Below are positions 43,405-57,813 of a stretch of DNA of 64,000 nt, one piece after another. Numbering within the stretch: the stretch's first letter is position 1; each line of letters opens with the position of its first letter. A program made the position numbers and the translations under genes. Below the pieces are notes generated by a model. It made no database searches and was not told where the DNA came from. It saw only the letters and a list, made by a program, of their open reading frames with translations. This stretch comes from Allacma fusca (lineage: Eukaryota > Arthropoda > Collembola > Symphypleona > Sminthuridae), in contig OX359246.1 of the NCBI GenBank assembly GCA_947179485.1, forward strand, positions 57,267,632-57,331,631, written 5' to 3'.

Positions 43405-44552
43405 AGATTACCACGTTTTCCACAAATACGCATAACAATACTTTATCCGTACCGTGTTATAAGCCCTATAAGTTAATACAACTGGCGTGAAAAATTTCTC
43501 ATGTTTACAATGAGATTCAAGACAAGGAACTAATCCTCAAAGTAAGGATGTCTAATATTTATTACTTGAAAGTTTCGAAATGCCTATTTCGAATGTGGTA
43601 AAGCGATATGTGACTTGATTTTATCTTTCCACATTAATTGCAGCTATCACAATATACGATAACGCAATTTTATGCCTCAAATGTGGACTAATCTTCCATA
43701 TCGTTGATGTGAGTCCCAAAACATATGATCGTATATATGATTTGGTCATAATTTTGAGTGAATCCTGGGAACTCTAATATCAAGAATATATTCAAAATTA
43801 CTCTGGATTATAGGTTGTGTGTTCTACGAGATTGTGGGGGTATTGAGTGTTTTATTCTACAGATATTTGTACGTAATTTGGGTGTTCAAACCAAGATTTG
43901 AGTGTGCTTCGTCGGATATGTAAAGTTTATCCCTCCATTTGGGGATATTTTGATTGCCACAATTAGTGTTTGCGTGCACAAAAGTAGATAAGATAGTTAT
44001 TTAGGTGATAGAACGCTGTGTCAATATACATAGCATGTATTCAAAAGTAGCCCAAGTTTAAACACTGCAAGAGCAATTGCTCCGTCCGCCGACCAAAGGT
44101 TACTTACATTGAAACCTTGGCGCTGAAACTTATGAATTTGTATTTTAAAGTGTAGTGGAATAGTTTAATTTGAACTGCCGATTATGTTTTTAATTTAGCA
44201 CTTTTATATAATCCGCGTAAAATCCTTTGCAAATTATAAAGTACTTCCATGTGTTCGCCGCCATATTATATGTTTACATAACTCTTAAACGAGCAGAATG
44301 TTTGCTACCACGAAAACGTAATTTGCAGTCGTAATTGCACTAACTTACAGCAACTTTATTTAATCTTGTAATTTCGGAAATCAATGCCTCTTTTTCCAGT
44401 AAGCATAGACTCACAAATATCCTGACACATGAAGTAGTTGACGGTCAATTAGTCACAACACACTCCATCATCAATACTCTGCACACCCACCCATCGAAAG
44501 CGAGTATTCCAGTTTAAAGTCATTCTTTCGCAAGACGTTCCTCCTTCAAAAT

Positions 44553-44687
44553 GAAACAATATGCTCAATGTATGATTTTGAAACAATATGCTCAATTTAT
44601 GATTTTGAAACAATATGCTCAATTTATGATTTTGAAACAATATGCTCAATTTATGATTTTGAAACAATATGCTCAATTTATGATTTT
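44553..44687 (-). repeat. 27-bp minisatellite, unit 1 (5 copies)
   Basis: Unit GAAACAATATGCTCAATTTATGATTTT. Equivalent arrays: 47495..47548 and 50356..50409 (2 copies each), and 53218..53406, 56215..56403, 59212..59400 and 62209..62397 (7 copies each, the fifth degenerate). Because 27 is a multiple of three, the minus strand reads as a repeating open frame, which is a by-product. Confidence 0.95.
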
Positions 44688-45368
44688 GAACCAATAGGCG
44701 GTACATTCTGATACATTAACCTTGATCCAGTCAGCATTTCAACATGTCATTACAATGTTTGACGTTCTACTTCTTATATTACAATAGTGAACCGGATATG
44801 TCACGGCATACAACCCGGGTGGAGCCACATTCTCATACCATATGTGACACTAACGTGAAAAGAAACCGACATGCGCATCACGTGGTTTGAAAACAATCGA
44901 AATGACTTCTATTAGACACAAAGTATTGCATTAGTTTATCGAAATCGCGCCGGAACTTACAACCTTTGCGGATATTTCTACTCTTCAGTTAATGAATCCT
45001 TCAAAGGATTAGGTGACGGTCTGCGCGGTAACCGGCGAACTCATTTTGTATTCCGGTTCCTAACACAGTTACTTTCTATTTGGAAATTTGAGTAAATTGA
45101 ACGCTATGACGATGAAATTAATTATTCTGACAATAATGGTAAAATCGAGTATAACGGGTTTAGTTGTATACTTAAAATTGCAAAATGATTAGAGCGTGGG
45201 TCAAACGAAGGAAAGCCGTGTACTGATGAATGGTAAAGTTATTGCGTTTGTTCTTATAAAGTCACATCCGCAGTTTCTTTGTGAGGAGAAATTGGTTCAA
45301 TAATGATTAGTGTAATCGCTACATGATGGCCAGAAATGAGTTTTGGATATCTTTTGTAGCATTTTGGA

Positions 45369-45374
45369 TTTATT
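45369..45374 (-). terminator. Polyadenylation signal of lectin copy 2
   Basis: AATAAA on the minus strand, 76 bases past the stop codon. The same hexamer follows copies 3 to 8 and is absent at the equivalent place after copy 1. Confidence 0.6.
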
Positions 45375-45449
45375 TTTCATAAAATAAATACGGTACAAGC
45401 GTAATCAATGCAATTGTGTTATCAAGAGTGAATGGATGTAGTTTGACGT

Positions 45450-46097
45450 TCAAGCTTCGCAGATAAAGTAGTACCAGTTCTGACAGAAGCTATGCATCCA
45501 TTTGTTCCTGTTGGGACCTGATGTGACAATGGCCAAGCAATTATCTTGCCCGTTGTTTGTGTTCCCGATATTGCTGTAGTCAACCTTTTCCAAGGTCGAT
45601 GCCCAAACCAATTCACCAGGGCTTATTTCAACACCAGATGTCCACATGTTGAACGCAATATTATAACTGGTGAGTAAAAGCGATATCTCCATCTGTTCAG
45701 CAGAGTCCTCAATGGCCAAAAGCTTTCGATTGGTTCTCCTGCAGTAATCAATGGCGTTCCAAAATGTTGCCTGTGAAGTTTGTAATGAACAAGACTTAAT
45801 TAGTTACGTATATAATATGTGGGATATTAGAAACAAGAAAGAAAATCAAAACTAGTACGCCACTGAAGTTCAAATCCAGGACCTATTCTAACTTTGTTGC
45901 ATGACTGCAACGTAGAAACTACCTACCGAAAAAGTACTAATGGTGTAGCCAGTTCCTGCTCGAGATTTTCCAGACAAGTGAATCATTCCGTCGGGACCAG
46001 GGGCCGGTAGCGTTCTGTTGGCGGGTAATGGAATCCCATTACTGAGAGCGCCAGAAGATAGGCAAGTCAGAACGACGAATACCGCAATGGATTTCAT
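45450..46097 (-). CDS. Secreted C-type lectin, copy 2
   Basis: Reference description for the array. Exon 1 is 46097..45927 (57 codons) and exon 2 is 45770..45450 (106 codons plus TGA); the 156-bp intron is GT-AG, phase 0. The 163-residue protein has a signal peptide (about residues 1-19), a short Pro-rich linker, and one C-type lectin domain from about residue 51 to the end. Landmarks are YTIS then WNAIDYC (C67), LLAIEDS, WTSG at 100-103, NC (C135), KW near 147-148, C153 and FICE (C161). The four cysteines match the two invariant disulfides. No EPN or QPD motif and no WND triplet are present, so classical calcium-dependent mannose or galactose binding is not predicted. Likely exported, with an immune or surface-recognition role by family analogy only. 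Confidence 0.92.
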
Positions 46098-48310
46098 GGT
46101 TTCGGGACGAAAATTCGAAAGTTACGAAATTCAATAGTTTTCTGAAGGAAGTGTCTTTCGCCGAGTATGAACTGGTTGTGCTTGAAAACATGGTAGCATT
46201 CGTTGATTTTATAGTCTCTGATTTGACGTGGTAAATATATCACGGTTTAATCTCCACGCAATGTTTGGTTATGTGAAAGCGACCAATTCTGAAAACTGTA
46301 AAAGACTTACATTTCACCAACACTTACAATGAGCCTAATTAGGCTCAGATTACCACGTTTTCCACAAATACGCATAACAATACTTTATCCGTACCGTGTT
46401 ATAAGCCCTATAAGTTAATCCCACTGGCGAGAATAATTTCTCATGTTTACAATGAGATTCAAGACAAGGAACTAATCCTCAAAGTAAGGATGTCTAATAT
46501 TTATTACTTGGAAGTTTCGAAATGCCTATTTCGAATGTGGTAAAGCGATATGTGACTTGATTTTATCTTTCCACATTAATTGCAGCTATCACAATACACG
46601 ATAACGCAATTTTATGCCTCAAATGTGGACTAATCTTCCATATCGTTGATGTAAGTCCCAAAACATATGATCGTATACATGATTTGGTCATAATTTTGAG
46701 TGAATCCTGGGAACTCTAATATCAAGAATATATTCAAAATTACTCTGGATTATAAGTTGTGTGTTCTACGAGATTGTGGGGGTATTGAGTGTTTTATTCT
46801 ACAGATATTTGTACGTAATTTGGGTGTTAAAACCAAGATTTGAATGTGCTTCGTCGGACATGTAAAGTTTATCCCTCCATTTGGGGATATTTTGATTGCC
46901 ACAATTAGTGTTTGCGTGCACAAAAGTAGATAAGATAGTTATTTAGGTGATAGAACGCTGTGTCAATATACATAGCATGTATTCAAAAGTAGCCCAAGTT
47001 TAAACACTGCAAGAGCAATTGCTCCGTCCGCCGACCAAAGGTTACTTACATTGAAACCTTGGCGCTGAAACTTATGAATTTGTATTTTAAAGTGTAGTGG
47101 AATAGTTTAATTTGAACTGCCGATTATGTTTTTAATTTAGCACTTTTATATAATCCGCGTAAAATCCTTTGCAAATTATAAAGTACTTCCATGTGTTCGC
47201 CGCCATATTATATGTTTACATAACTCTTAAACGAGCAGAATGTTTGCTACCACGAAAACGTAATTTGCAGTCGTAATTGCACTAACTTACAGCAACTTTA
47301 GTTAATCTTGTAATTTCGGAAATCAATGCCTCTTTTTCCAGTAAGCATAGACTCACAAATATCCTGACACATGAAGTAGTTGACGGTCAATTAGTCACAA
47401 CACACTCCATCATCAATACTCTGCACACCCACCCATTGAAAGCGAGTATTCCAGTTTAAAGTCATTCTTTCGCAAGACGTTCCTCCTTCAAAATGAAACA
47501 ATATGCTCAATTTATGATTCTGAAACAATATGCTCAATTAATGATTTTGAACCAATATGCGGTACATTGTGATACATTAACCTTGATCCAGTCAGCATTT
47601 CAACATGTCATGACAGTGTTTGACGTTCTACTTCTTCAATTACAATAGTGAACCGGATATGTCATGGCATACAACCCGGGTGGAGCCACATTCTCATACC
47701 ATATGTGACACTAACGTGAAACGAAACCGACATGCGCATCACGTGGTTTGAAAACAATCGAAATGACTTCTATTAGACACAAAGTATTGCATTAGTCTAT
47801 CGAAATCGCGCCGGAACTTACAACCTTTGCGGATATTTCTACTCTTCAGTTAATGAATCCTTCAAAGGATTAGGTGACGGTCTGCGCGGTAACCGGCGAA
47901 CTCATTTTGTATTCCGGTTCCTAACACAGTTACTTTCTATTTGGAAATTTGAGTAAATTGAACGCTATGACGATGAAATTAATTATTCTGACAATAATGG
48001 TAAACACGAGTATAACGGGTTTAGTTGTATACTTAAAATTGCAAAATGATTAGAGCGTGGGTCAAACGAAGGAAAGCCGTGTACTGATGAATGGTAAAGT
48101 TATTGCGTTTGTTCTTATAAAGTCACATCCGCAGTTTGTTCGTGAGGAGAAATTGGTTCAATATTGATTAGTGTAATCGCTACATGATGGCCAGAAATGA
48201 GTTTTGGATATCTTTAGTAGCATTTTGGATTTATTTTTCATAAAATAAATACGGTACAAGCATAATCAATGCAATGGTGTTATCAAGAGTGAATGGATGT
48301 AGTTTGACGT

Positions 48311-48958
48311 TCAAGCTTCGCAGATAAAGTAGTACCAGTTCTGGCAGAAGCTATGCATCCATTTGTTCCTGTTGGGACCTGATGTGACAATGGCCAAGCA
48401 ATTATCTTGCCCGTTGTTTGTGTTCCCGATATTGCTGTAGTCAACCTTTTCCAAGGTCGATGCCCAAACCAATTCACCAGGGCTTATTTCAACACCAGAT
48501 GTCCACATGTTGAACGCAATATTATAACTGGTGAGTAAAAGCGATATCTCCATCTGTTCAGCAGAGTCCTCAATGGCCAAAAGCTTTCGATTGGTTCTCC
48601 TGCAGTAATCAATGGCGTTCCAAAATGTTGCCTGTGAAGTTTGTAATGAACAAGACTTAATTAGTTACGTATATAATATGTGGGATATTAGAAACAAGAA
48701 AGAAAATCAAAACTAGTACGCCACTGAAGTTCAAATCCAGGACCTATTCTAACTTTGTTGCATGACTGCAACGTAGAAACTACCTACCGAAAAAGTACTG
48801 ATGGTGTAGCCAGTTCCTGCTCGAGATTTTCCAGACAAGTGAATCATTCCGTCGGGACCAGGGGCCGGTAGCGTTCTGTTGGCGGGTAATGGAATCCCAT
48901 TACTGAGAGCGCCAGAAGATAGGCAAGTCAGAACGACGAATACCGCAATGGATTTCAT
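48311..48958 (-). CDS. Secreted C-type lectin, copy 3
   Basis: Exon 1 is 48958..48788 and exon 2 is 48631..48311. Protein appears identical to copy 2. It shares a silent change in the Ile54 codon region (48800 in the genome) with copy 4 only. It lies in a 2861-bp unit with two minisatellite copies upstream. Confidence 0.92.
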
Positions 48959-51171
48959 GGTTTCGGGACGAAAATTCGAAAGTTACGAAATTCAATAGTT
49001 TTCTGAAGGAAGTGTCTTTCGCCGAGTATGAACTGGTTGTGCTTGAAAACATGGTAGCATTCGTTGATTTTATAGTCTCTGATTTGACGTGGTAAACATA
49101 TCACGGTTTAATCTCCACGCAATGTTTGGTTATGTGAAAGCGACCAATTCTGAAAACTGTAAAAGACTTACATTTCACCAACACTTACAATGAGCCTAAT
49201 TAGGCTCAGATTACCACGTTTTCCACAAATACGCATAACAATACTTTATCCGTACCGTGTTATAAGCCCTATAAGTTAATCCCACTGGCGAGAATAATTT
49301 CTCATGTTTACAATGAGATTCAAGACAAGGAACTAATCCTCAAAGTAAGGATGTCTAATATTTATTACTTGGAAGTTTCGAAATGCCTATTTCGAATGTG
49401 GTAAAGCGATATGTGACTTGATTTTATCTTTCCACATTAATTGCAGCTATCACAATACACGATAACGCAATTTTATGCCTCAAATGTGGACTAATCTTCC
49501 ATATCGTTGATGTAAGTCCCAAAACATATGATCGTATACATGATTTGGTCATAATTTTGAGTGAATCCTGGGAACTCTAATATCAAGAATATATTCAAAA
49601 TTACTCTGGATTATAAGTTGTGTGTTCTACGAGATTGTGGGGGTATTGAGTGTTTTATTCTACAGATATTTGTACGTAATTTGGGTGTTAAAACCAAGAT
49701 TTGAATGTGCTTCGTCGGACATGTAAAGTTTATCCCTCCATTTGGGGATATTTTGATTGCCACAATTAGTGTTTGCGTGCACAAAAGTAGATAAGATAGT
49801 TATTTAGGTGATAGAACGCTGTGTCAATATACATAGCATGTATTCAAAAGTAGCCCAAGTTTAAACACTGCAAGAGCAATTGCTCCGTCCGCCGACCAAA
49901 GGTTACTTACATTGAAACCTTGGCGCTGAAACTTATGAATTTGTATTTTAAAGTGTAGTGGAATAGTTTAATTTGAACTGCCGATTATGTTTTTAATTTA
50001 GCACTTTTATATAATCCGCGTAAAATCCTTTGCAAATTATAAAGTACTTCCATGTGTTCGCCGCCATATTATATGTTTACATAACTCTTAAACGAGCAGA
50101 ATGTTTGCTACCACGAAAACGTAATTTGCAGTCGTAATTGCACTAACTTACAGCAACTTTAGTTAATCTTGTAATTTCGGAAATCAATGCCTCTTTTTCC
50201 AGTAAGCATAGACTCACAAATATCCTGACACATGAAGTAGTTGACGGTCAATTAGTCACAACACACTCCATCATCAATACTCTGCACACCCACCCATTGA
50301 AAGCGAGTATTCCAGTTTAAAGTCATTCTTTCGCAAGACGTTCCTCCTTCAAAATGAAACAATATGCTCAATTTATGATTCTGAAACAATATGCTCAATT
50401 AATGATTTTGAACCAATATGCGGTACATTGTGATACATTAACCTTGATCCAGTCAGCATTTCAACATGTCATGACAGTGTTTGACGTTCTACTTCTTCAA
50501 TTACAATAGTGAACCGGATATGTCATGGCATACAACCCGGGTGGAGCCACATTCTCATACCATATGTGACACTAACGTGAAACGAAACCGACATGCGCAT
50601 CACGTGGTTTGAAAACAATCGAAATGACTTCTATTAGACACAAAGTATTGCATTAGTCTATCGAAATCGCGCCGGAACTTACAACCTTTGCGGATATTTC
50701 TACTCTTCAGTTAATGAATCCTTCAAAGGATTAGGTGACGGTCTGCGCGGTAACCGGCGAACTCATTTTGTATTCCGGTTCCTAACACAGTTACTTTCTA
50801 TTTGGAAATTTGAGTAAATTGAACGCTATGACGATGAAATTAATTATTCTGACAATAATGGTAAACACGAGTATAACGGGTTTAGTTGTATACTTAAAAT
50901 TGCAAAATGATTAGAGCGTGGGTCAAACGAAGGAAAGCCGTGTACTGATGAATGGTAAAGTTATTGCGTTTGTTCTTATAAAGTCACATCCGCAGTTTGT
51001 TCGTGAGGAGAAATTGGTTCAATATTGATTAGTGTAATCGCTACATGATGGCCAGAAATGAGTTTTGGATATCTTTAGTAGCATTTTGGATTTATTTTTC
51101 ATAAAATAAATACGGTACAAGCATAATCAATGCAATGGTGTTATCAAGAGTGAATGGATGTAGTTTGACGT

Positions 51172-51819
51172 TCAAGCTTCGCAGATAAAGTAGTACCAGT
51201 TCTGGCAGAAGCTATGCATCCATTTGTTCCTGTTGGGACCTGATGTGACAATGGCCAAGCAATTATCTTGCCCGTTGTTTGTGTTCCCGATATTGCTGTA
51301 GTCAACCTTTTCCAAGGTCGATGCCCAAACCAATTCACCAGGGCTTATTTCAACACCAGATGTCCACATGTTGAACGCAATATTATAACTGGTGAGTAAA
51401 AGCGATATCTCCATCTGTTCAGCAGAGTCCTCAATGGCCAAAAGCTTTCGATTGGTTCTCCTGCAGTAATCAATGGCGTTCCAAAATGTTGCCTGTGAAG
51501 TTTGTAATGAACAAGACTTAATTAGTTACGTATATAATATGTGGGATATTAGAAACAAGAAAGAAAATCAAAACTAGTACGCCACTGAAGTTCAAATCCA
51601 GGACCTATTCTAACTTTGTTGCATGACTGCAACGTAGAAACTACCTACCGAAAAAGTACTGATGGTGTAGCCAGTTCCTGCTCGAGATTTTCCAGACAAG
51701 TGAATCATTCCGTCGGGACCAGGGGCCGGTAGCGTTCTGTTGGCGGGTAATGGAATCCCATTACTGAGAGCGCCAGAAGATAGGCAAGTCAGAACGACGA
51801 ATACCGCAATGGATTTCAT
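51172..51819 (-). CDS. Secreted C-type lectin, copy 4 (hybrid unit)
   Basis: Exon 1 is 51819..51649 and exon 2 is 51492..51172. The protein matches copies 2 and 3. The coding part carries the copy 3 marker (51661), but the promoter region from about 51959 on has the variants of copies 5-8. The gene therefore sits at the junction between short and long units, as expected after unequal crossing-over. Confidence 0.92.
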
Positions 51820-54168
51820 GGTTTCGGGACGAAAATTCGAAAGTTACGAAATTCAATAGTTTTCTGAAGGAAGTGTCTTTCGCCGAGTATGAACTGGTTG
51901 TGCTTGAAAACATGGTAGCATTCGTTGATTTTATAGTCTCTGATTTGACGTGGTAAATATTTCACGGTTAAATCTCCACGCAATGTTTGGTTATGTGAAA
52001 GCGACATATTCTGAAAACTGTAAAAGACTTACATTTCACCAACACTTACAATGAGCCTAATTAGGCTCAGATTACCACGTTTTCCACAAATACGCATAAC
52101 AATACTTTATCCGTACCGTGTTATAAGCCCTATAAGTTAATCCCACTGGCGTGATTAATTTCTCATGTTTACAATGAGATTCAAGACAAGGAACTAATCC
52201 TCAAAGTAAGGATGTCTAATATTTATTACTTGGACGTTTCGAAATGCCTATTTCGAATGTGGTAAAGTGATATGTGACTTGATTTTATCTTTCCACATTA
52301 ATTGCAGCTATCACAATACACGATAACGCAATTTTATGCCTCAAATGTGGACTAATCTTCCATATCGTTGATGTAAGTCCCAAAACATATGATCGTATAT
52401 ATGATTTGGTCATAATTTTGAGTGAATCCTGGGAACTCTAATATCAAGAATATATTCAAAATTACTCTGGATTATAAGTTGTGTGTTCTACGAGATTGTG
52501 GGGGTATTGAGTGTTTTATTCTACAGATATTTGTACGTAATTTGGGTGTTCAAACCAAGATTTGAGTGTGCTTCGTCGGATATGTAAAGTTTATCCCTCC
52601 ATTTGGGGATATTTTGATTGCCACAATTAGTGTTTGCGTGCACAAAAGTAGATAAGATAGTTATTTAGGTGATAGAACGCTGTGTCAATATACATAGCAT
52701 GTATTCAAAAGTAGCCCAAGTTTAAACACTGCAAGAGCAATTGCTCCGTCCGCCGACCAAAGGTTACTTACATTGAAACCTTGGCGCTGAAACGTATGAA
52801 TTTGTATTTTAAAGTGTAGTGGAATAGTTTAATTTGAACTGCCGATTATGTTTTTAATTTAGCACTTTTTATATAATCCGCGTAAAATCCTTTGCAAATT
52901 ATAAAGTACTTCCATGTGTTCGCCGCCATATTATATGTTTACATAACTCTTAAACGAACAGAATGTTTGCTACCACGAAAACGCAATTTGCAGTCGCAAT
53001 TGCACTAACTTACAGCAACTTTAGTTAATCTTGTAATTTCGGAAATCAATGCCTCTTTTTCCAGTAAGCATAGAATCACAAATATCCTGACACATGAAGT
53101 AGTTGACGGTCAATTAGTCACAACACACTCCATCATCAATACTCTGCACACCCACCCATTGAAAGCGAGTATTCCAGTTTAAAGTCATTCTTTCGCAAGA
53201 CGTTCCTCCTTCAAAATGAAACAATATGCTCAATGTATGATTTTGAAACAATATGCTCAATTTATGATTTTGAAACAATATGCTCAATTTATGATTTTGA
53301 AACAATATGCTCAATTTATGATTTTGAAACAAAATGTTTAATTTATAATTTTTAAACAATATGCTCAATTTATGATTTTGAAACAATATGCTCAATTTAT
53401 GATTTTGAACCAATAGGCGGTACATTGTGATACATTAACCTTGATCCAGTCAGCATTTCAACATGTCATGACAATGTTTGACGTTCTACTTCTTCAATTA
53501 CAATAGTGAACCGGATATGTCACGGCATACAACCCGGGTGGAGCCACATTCTCATACCATATGTGACACTAACGTGAAAAGAAACCGACATGCGCATCAC
53601 GTGGTTTGAAAACAATCGAAATGACTTCTATTAGACACAAAGTATTGCATTAGTCTATCGAAATCGCGCCGGAACTTACAACCTTTGCGGATATTTCTAC
53701 TCTTCAGTTAATGAATCCTTCAAAGGATTAGGTGACGGTCTGCGCGGTAACCGGCGAACTCATTTTGTATTCCGGTTCCTAACACAGTTACTTTCTATTT
53801 GGAAATTTGAGTAAATTGAACGCTATGACGATGAAATTAATTATTCTGACAATAATGGTAAAATCGAGTATAACGGGTTTAGTTGTATACTTAAAATTGC
53901 AAAATGATTAGAGCGTGGGTCAAACGAAGGAAAGCCGTGTACTGATGAATGGTAAAGTTATTGCGTTTGTTCTTATAAAGTCACATCCGCAGTTTCTTCG
54001 TGAGGAGAAATTGGTTCAATAATGATTAGTGTAATCGCTACATGATGGCCAGAAATGAGTTTTGGATATCTTTTGTAGCATTTTGGATTTATTTTTCATA
54101 AAATAAATACGGTACAAGCATAATCAATGCAATGGTGTTATCAAGAGTGAATGGATGTAGTTTGACGT

Positions 54169-54816
54169 TCAAGCTTCGCAGATAAAGTAGTACCAGTTCT
54201 GGCAGAAGCTATGCATCCATTTGTTCCTGTTGGGACCTGATGTGACAATGGCCAAGCAATTATCTTGCCCGTTGTTTGTGTTCCCGATATTGCTGTAGTC
54301 AACCTTTTCCAAGGTCGATGCCCAAACCAATTCACCAGGGCTTATTTCAACACCAGATGTCCACATGTTGAACGCAATATTATAACTGGTGAGTAAAAGC
54401 GATATCTCCATCTGTTCAGCAGAGTCCTCAATGGCCAAAAGCTTTCGATTGGTTCTCCTGCAGTAATCAATGGCGTTCCAAAATGTTGCCTGTGAAGTTT
54501 GTAATGAACAAGACTTAATTAGTTACGTATATAATATGTGGGATATTAGAAACAAGAAAGAAAATCAAAACTAGTACGCCACTGAAGTTCAAATCCAGGA
54601 CCTATTCTAACTTTGTTGCATGACTGCAACGTAGAAACTACCTACCGAAAAAGTACTAATGGTGTAGCCAGTTCCTGCTCGAGATTTTCCAGACAAGTGA
54701 ATCATTCCGTCGGGACCAGGGGCCGGTAGCGTTCTGTTGGCGGGTAATGGAATCCCATTACTGAGAGCGCCAGAAGATAGGCAAGTCAGAACGACGAATA
54801 CCGCAATGGATTTCAT
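54169..54816 (-). CDS. Secreted C-type lectin, copy 5
   Basis: Exon 1 is 54816..54646 and exon 2 is 54489..54169. Intact frame, protein as copy 2, first full gene of the 2997-bp unit class. TATA box, palindrome and AATAAA signal are all present. Confidence 0.92.
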
Positions 54817-57165
54817 GGTTTCGGGACGAAAATTCGAAAGTTACGAAATTCAATAGTTTTCTGAAGGAAGTGTCTTTCGCCGAGTATGAACTGGTTGTGC
54901 TTGAAAACATGGTAGCATTCGTTGATTTTATAGTCTCTGATTTGACGTGGTAAATATTTCACGGTTAAATCTCCACGCAATGTTTGGTTATGTGAAAGCG
55001 ACATATTCTGAAAACTGTAAAAGACTTACATTTCACCAACACTTACAATGAGCCTAATTAGGCTCAGATTACCACGTTTTCCACAAATACGCATAACAAT
55101 ACTTTATCCGTACCGTGTTATAAGCCCTATAAGTTAATCCCACTGGCGTGATTAATTTCTCATGTTTACAATGAGATTCAAGACAAGGAACTAATCCTCA
55201 AAGTAAGGATGTCTAATATTTATTACTTGGACGTTTCGAAATGCCTATTTCGAATGTGGTAAAGTGATATGTGACTTGATTTTATCTTTCCACATTAATT
55301 GCAGCTATCACAATACACGATAACGCAATTTTATGCCTCAAATGTGGACTAATCTTCCATATCGTTGATGTAAGTCCCAAAACATATGATCGTATATATG
55401 ATTTGGTCATAATTTTGAGTGAATCCTGGGAACTCTAATATCAAGAATATATTCAAAATTACTCTGGATTATAAGTTGTGTGTTCTACGAGATTGTGGGG
55501 GTATTGAGTGTTTTATTCTACAGATATTTGTACGTAATTTGGGTGTTCAAACCAAGATTTGAGTGTGCTTCGTCGGATATGTAAAGTTTATCCCTCCATT
55601 TGGGGATATTTTGATTGCCACAATTAGTGTTTGCGTGCACAAAAGTAGATAAGATAGTTATTTAGGTGATAGAACGCTGTGTCAATATACATAGAATGTA
55701 TTCAAAAGTAGCCCAAGTTTAAACACTGCAAGAGCAATTGCTCCGTCCGCCGACCAAAGGTTACTTACATTGAAACCTTGGCGCTGAAACGTATGAATTT
55801 GTATTTTAAAGTGTAGTGGAATAGTTTAATTTGAACTGCCGATTATGTTTTTAATTTAGCACTTTTTATATAATCCGCGTAAAATCCTTTGCAAATTATA
55901 AAGTACTTCCATGTGTTCGCCGCCATATTATATGTTTACATAACTCTTAAACGAACAGAATGTTTGCTACCACGAAAACGCAATTTGCAGTCGCAATTGC
56001 ACTAACTTACAGCAACTTTAGTTAATCTTGTAATTTCGGAAATCAATGCCTCTTTTTCCAGTAAGCATAGAATCACAAATATCCTGACACATGAAGTAGT
56101 TGACGGTCAATTAGTCACAACACACTCCATCATCAATACTCTGCACACCCACCCATTGAAAGCGAGTATTCCAGTTTAAAGTCATTCTTTCGCAAGACGT
56201 TCCTCCTTCAAAATGAAACAATATGCTCAATGTATGATTTTGAAACAATATGCTCAATTTATGATTTTGAAACAATATGCTCAATTTATGATTTTGAAAC
56301 AATATGCTCAATTTATGATTTTGAAACAAAATGTTTAATTTATAATTTTTAAACAATATGCTCAATTTATGATTTTGAAACAATATGCTCAATTTATGAT
56401 TTTGAACCAATAGGCGGTACATTGTGATACATTAACCTTGATCCAGTCAGCATTTCAACATGTCATGACAATGTTTGACGTTCTACTTCTTCAATTACAA
56501 TAGTGAACCGGATATGTCACGGCATACAACCCGGGTGGAGCCACATTCTCATACCATATGTGACACTAACGTGAAAAGAAACCGACATGCGCATCACGTG
56601 GTTTGAAAACAATCGAAATGACTTCTATTAGACACAAAGTATTGCATTAGTCTATCGAAATCGCGCCGGAACTTACAACCTTTGCGGATATTTCTACTCT
56701 TCAGTTAATGAATCCTTCAAAGGATTAGGTGACGGTCTGCGCGGTAACCGGCGAACTCATTTTGTATTCCGGTTCCTAACACAGTTACTTTCTATTTGGA
56801 AATTTGAGTAAATTGAACGCTATGACGATGAAATTAATTATTCTGACAATAATGGTAAAATCGAGTATAACGGGTTTAGTTGTATACTTAAAATTGCAAA
56901 ATGATTAGAGCGTGGGTCAAACGAAGGAAAGCCGTGTACTGATGAATGGTAAAGTTATTGCGTTTGTTCTTATAAAGTCACATCCGCAGTTTCTTCGTGA
57001 GGAGAAATTGGTTCAATAATGATTAGTGTAATCGCTACATGATGGCCAGAAATGAGTTTTGGATATCTTTTGTAGCATTTTGGATTTATTTTTCATAAAA
57101 TAAATACGGTACAAGCATAATCAATGCAATGGTGTTATCAAGAGTGAATGGATGTAGTTTGACGT

Positions 57166-57813
57166 TCAAGCTTCGCAGATAAAGTAGTACCAGTTCTGGC
57201 AGAAGCTATGCATCCATTTGTTCCTGTTGGGACCTGATGTGACAATGGCCAAGCAATTATCTTGCCCGTTGTTTGTGTTCCCGATATTGCTGTAGTCAAC
57301 CTTTTCCAAGGTCGATGCCCAAACCAATTCACCAGGGCTTATTTCAACACCAGATGTCCACATGTTGAACGCAATATTATAACTGGTGAGTAAAAGCGAT
57401 ATCTCCATCTGTTCAGCAGAGTCCTCAATGGCCAAAAGCTTTCGATTGGTTCTCCTGCAGTAATCAATGGCGTTCCAAAATGTTGCCTGTGAAGTTTGTA
57501 ATGAACAAGACTTAATTAGTTACGTATATAATATGTGGGATATTAGAAACAAGAAAGAAAATCAAAACTAGTACGCCACTGAAGTTCAAATCCAGGACCT
57601 ATTCTAACTTTGTTGCATGACTGCAACGTAGAAACTACCTACCGAAAAAGTACTAATGGTGTAGCCAGTTCCTGCTCGAGATTTTCCAGACAAGTGAATC
57701 ATTCCGTCGGGACCAGGGGCCGGTAGCGTTCTGTTGGCGGGTAATGGAATCCCATTACTGAGAGCGCCAGAAGATAGGCAAGTCAGAACGACGAATACCG
57801 CAATGGATTTCAT
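57166..57813 (-). CDS. Secreted C-type lectin, copy 6
   Basis: Exon 1 is 57813..57643 and exon 2 is 57486..57166. Coding sequence looks identical to copy 5. This is the last copy in the window with an ATG start. Confidence 0.92.

Noticed and set aside
45106-45192. Short plus-strand frame (28 codons) in each lectin spacer that starts like a signal peptide
   Set aside because: Too short, no downstream exon recognised, and its recurrence merely follows the array duplication.
51816-52007. A 63-codon minus-strand frame directly upstream of and overlapping the lectin start in copies 4-8
   Set aside because: Its ATG lies upstream of the TATA box, so it should not be in the transcript. It exists only because of promoter substitutions and is absent from copies 1-3.
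53114-53425. A 103-codon frame with repeated NHKLSILFQ motifs, recurring in each long unit
   Set aside because: It is the translation of the 27-bp minisatellite, which is divisible by three. No splice context or start support was found.
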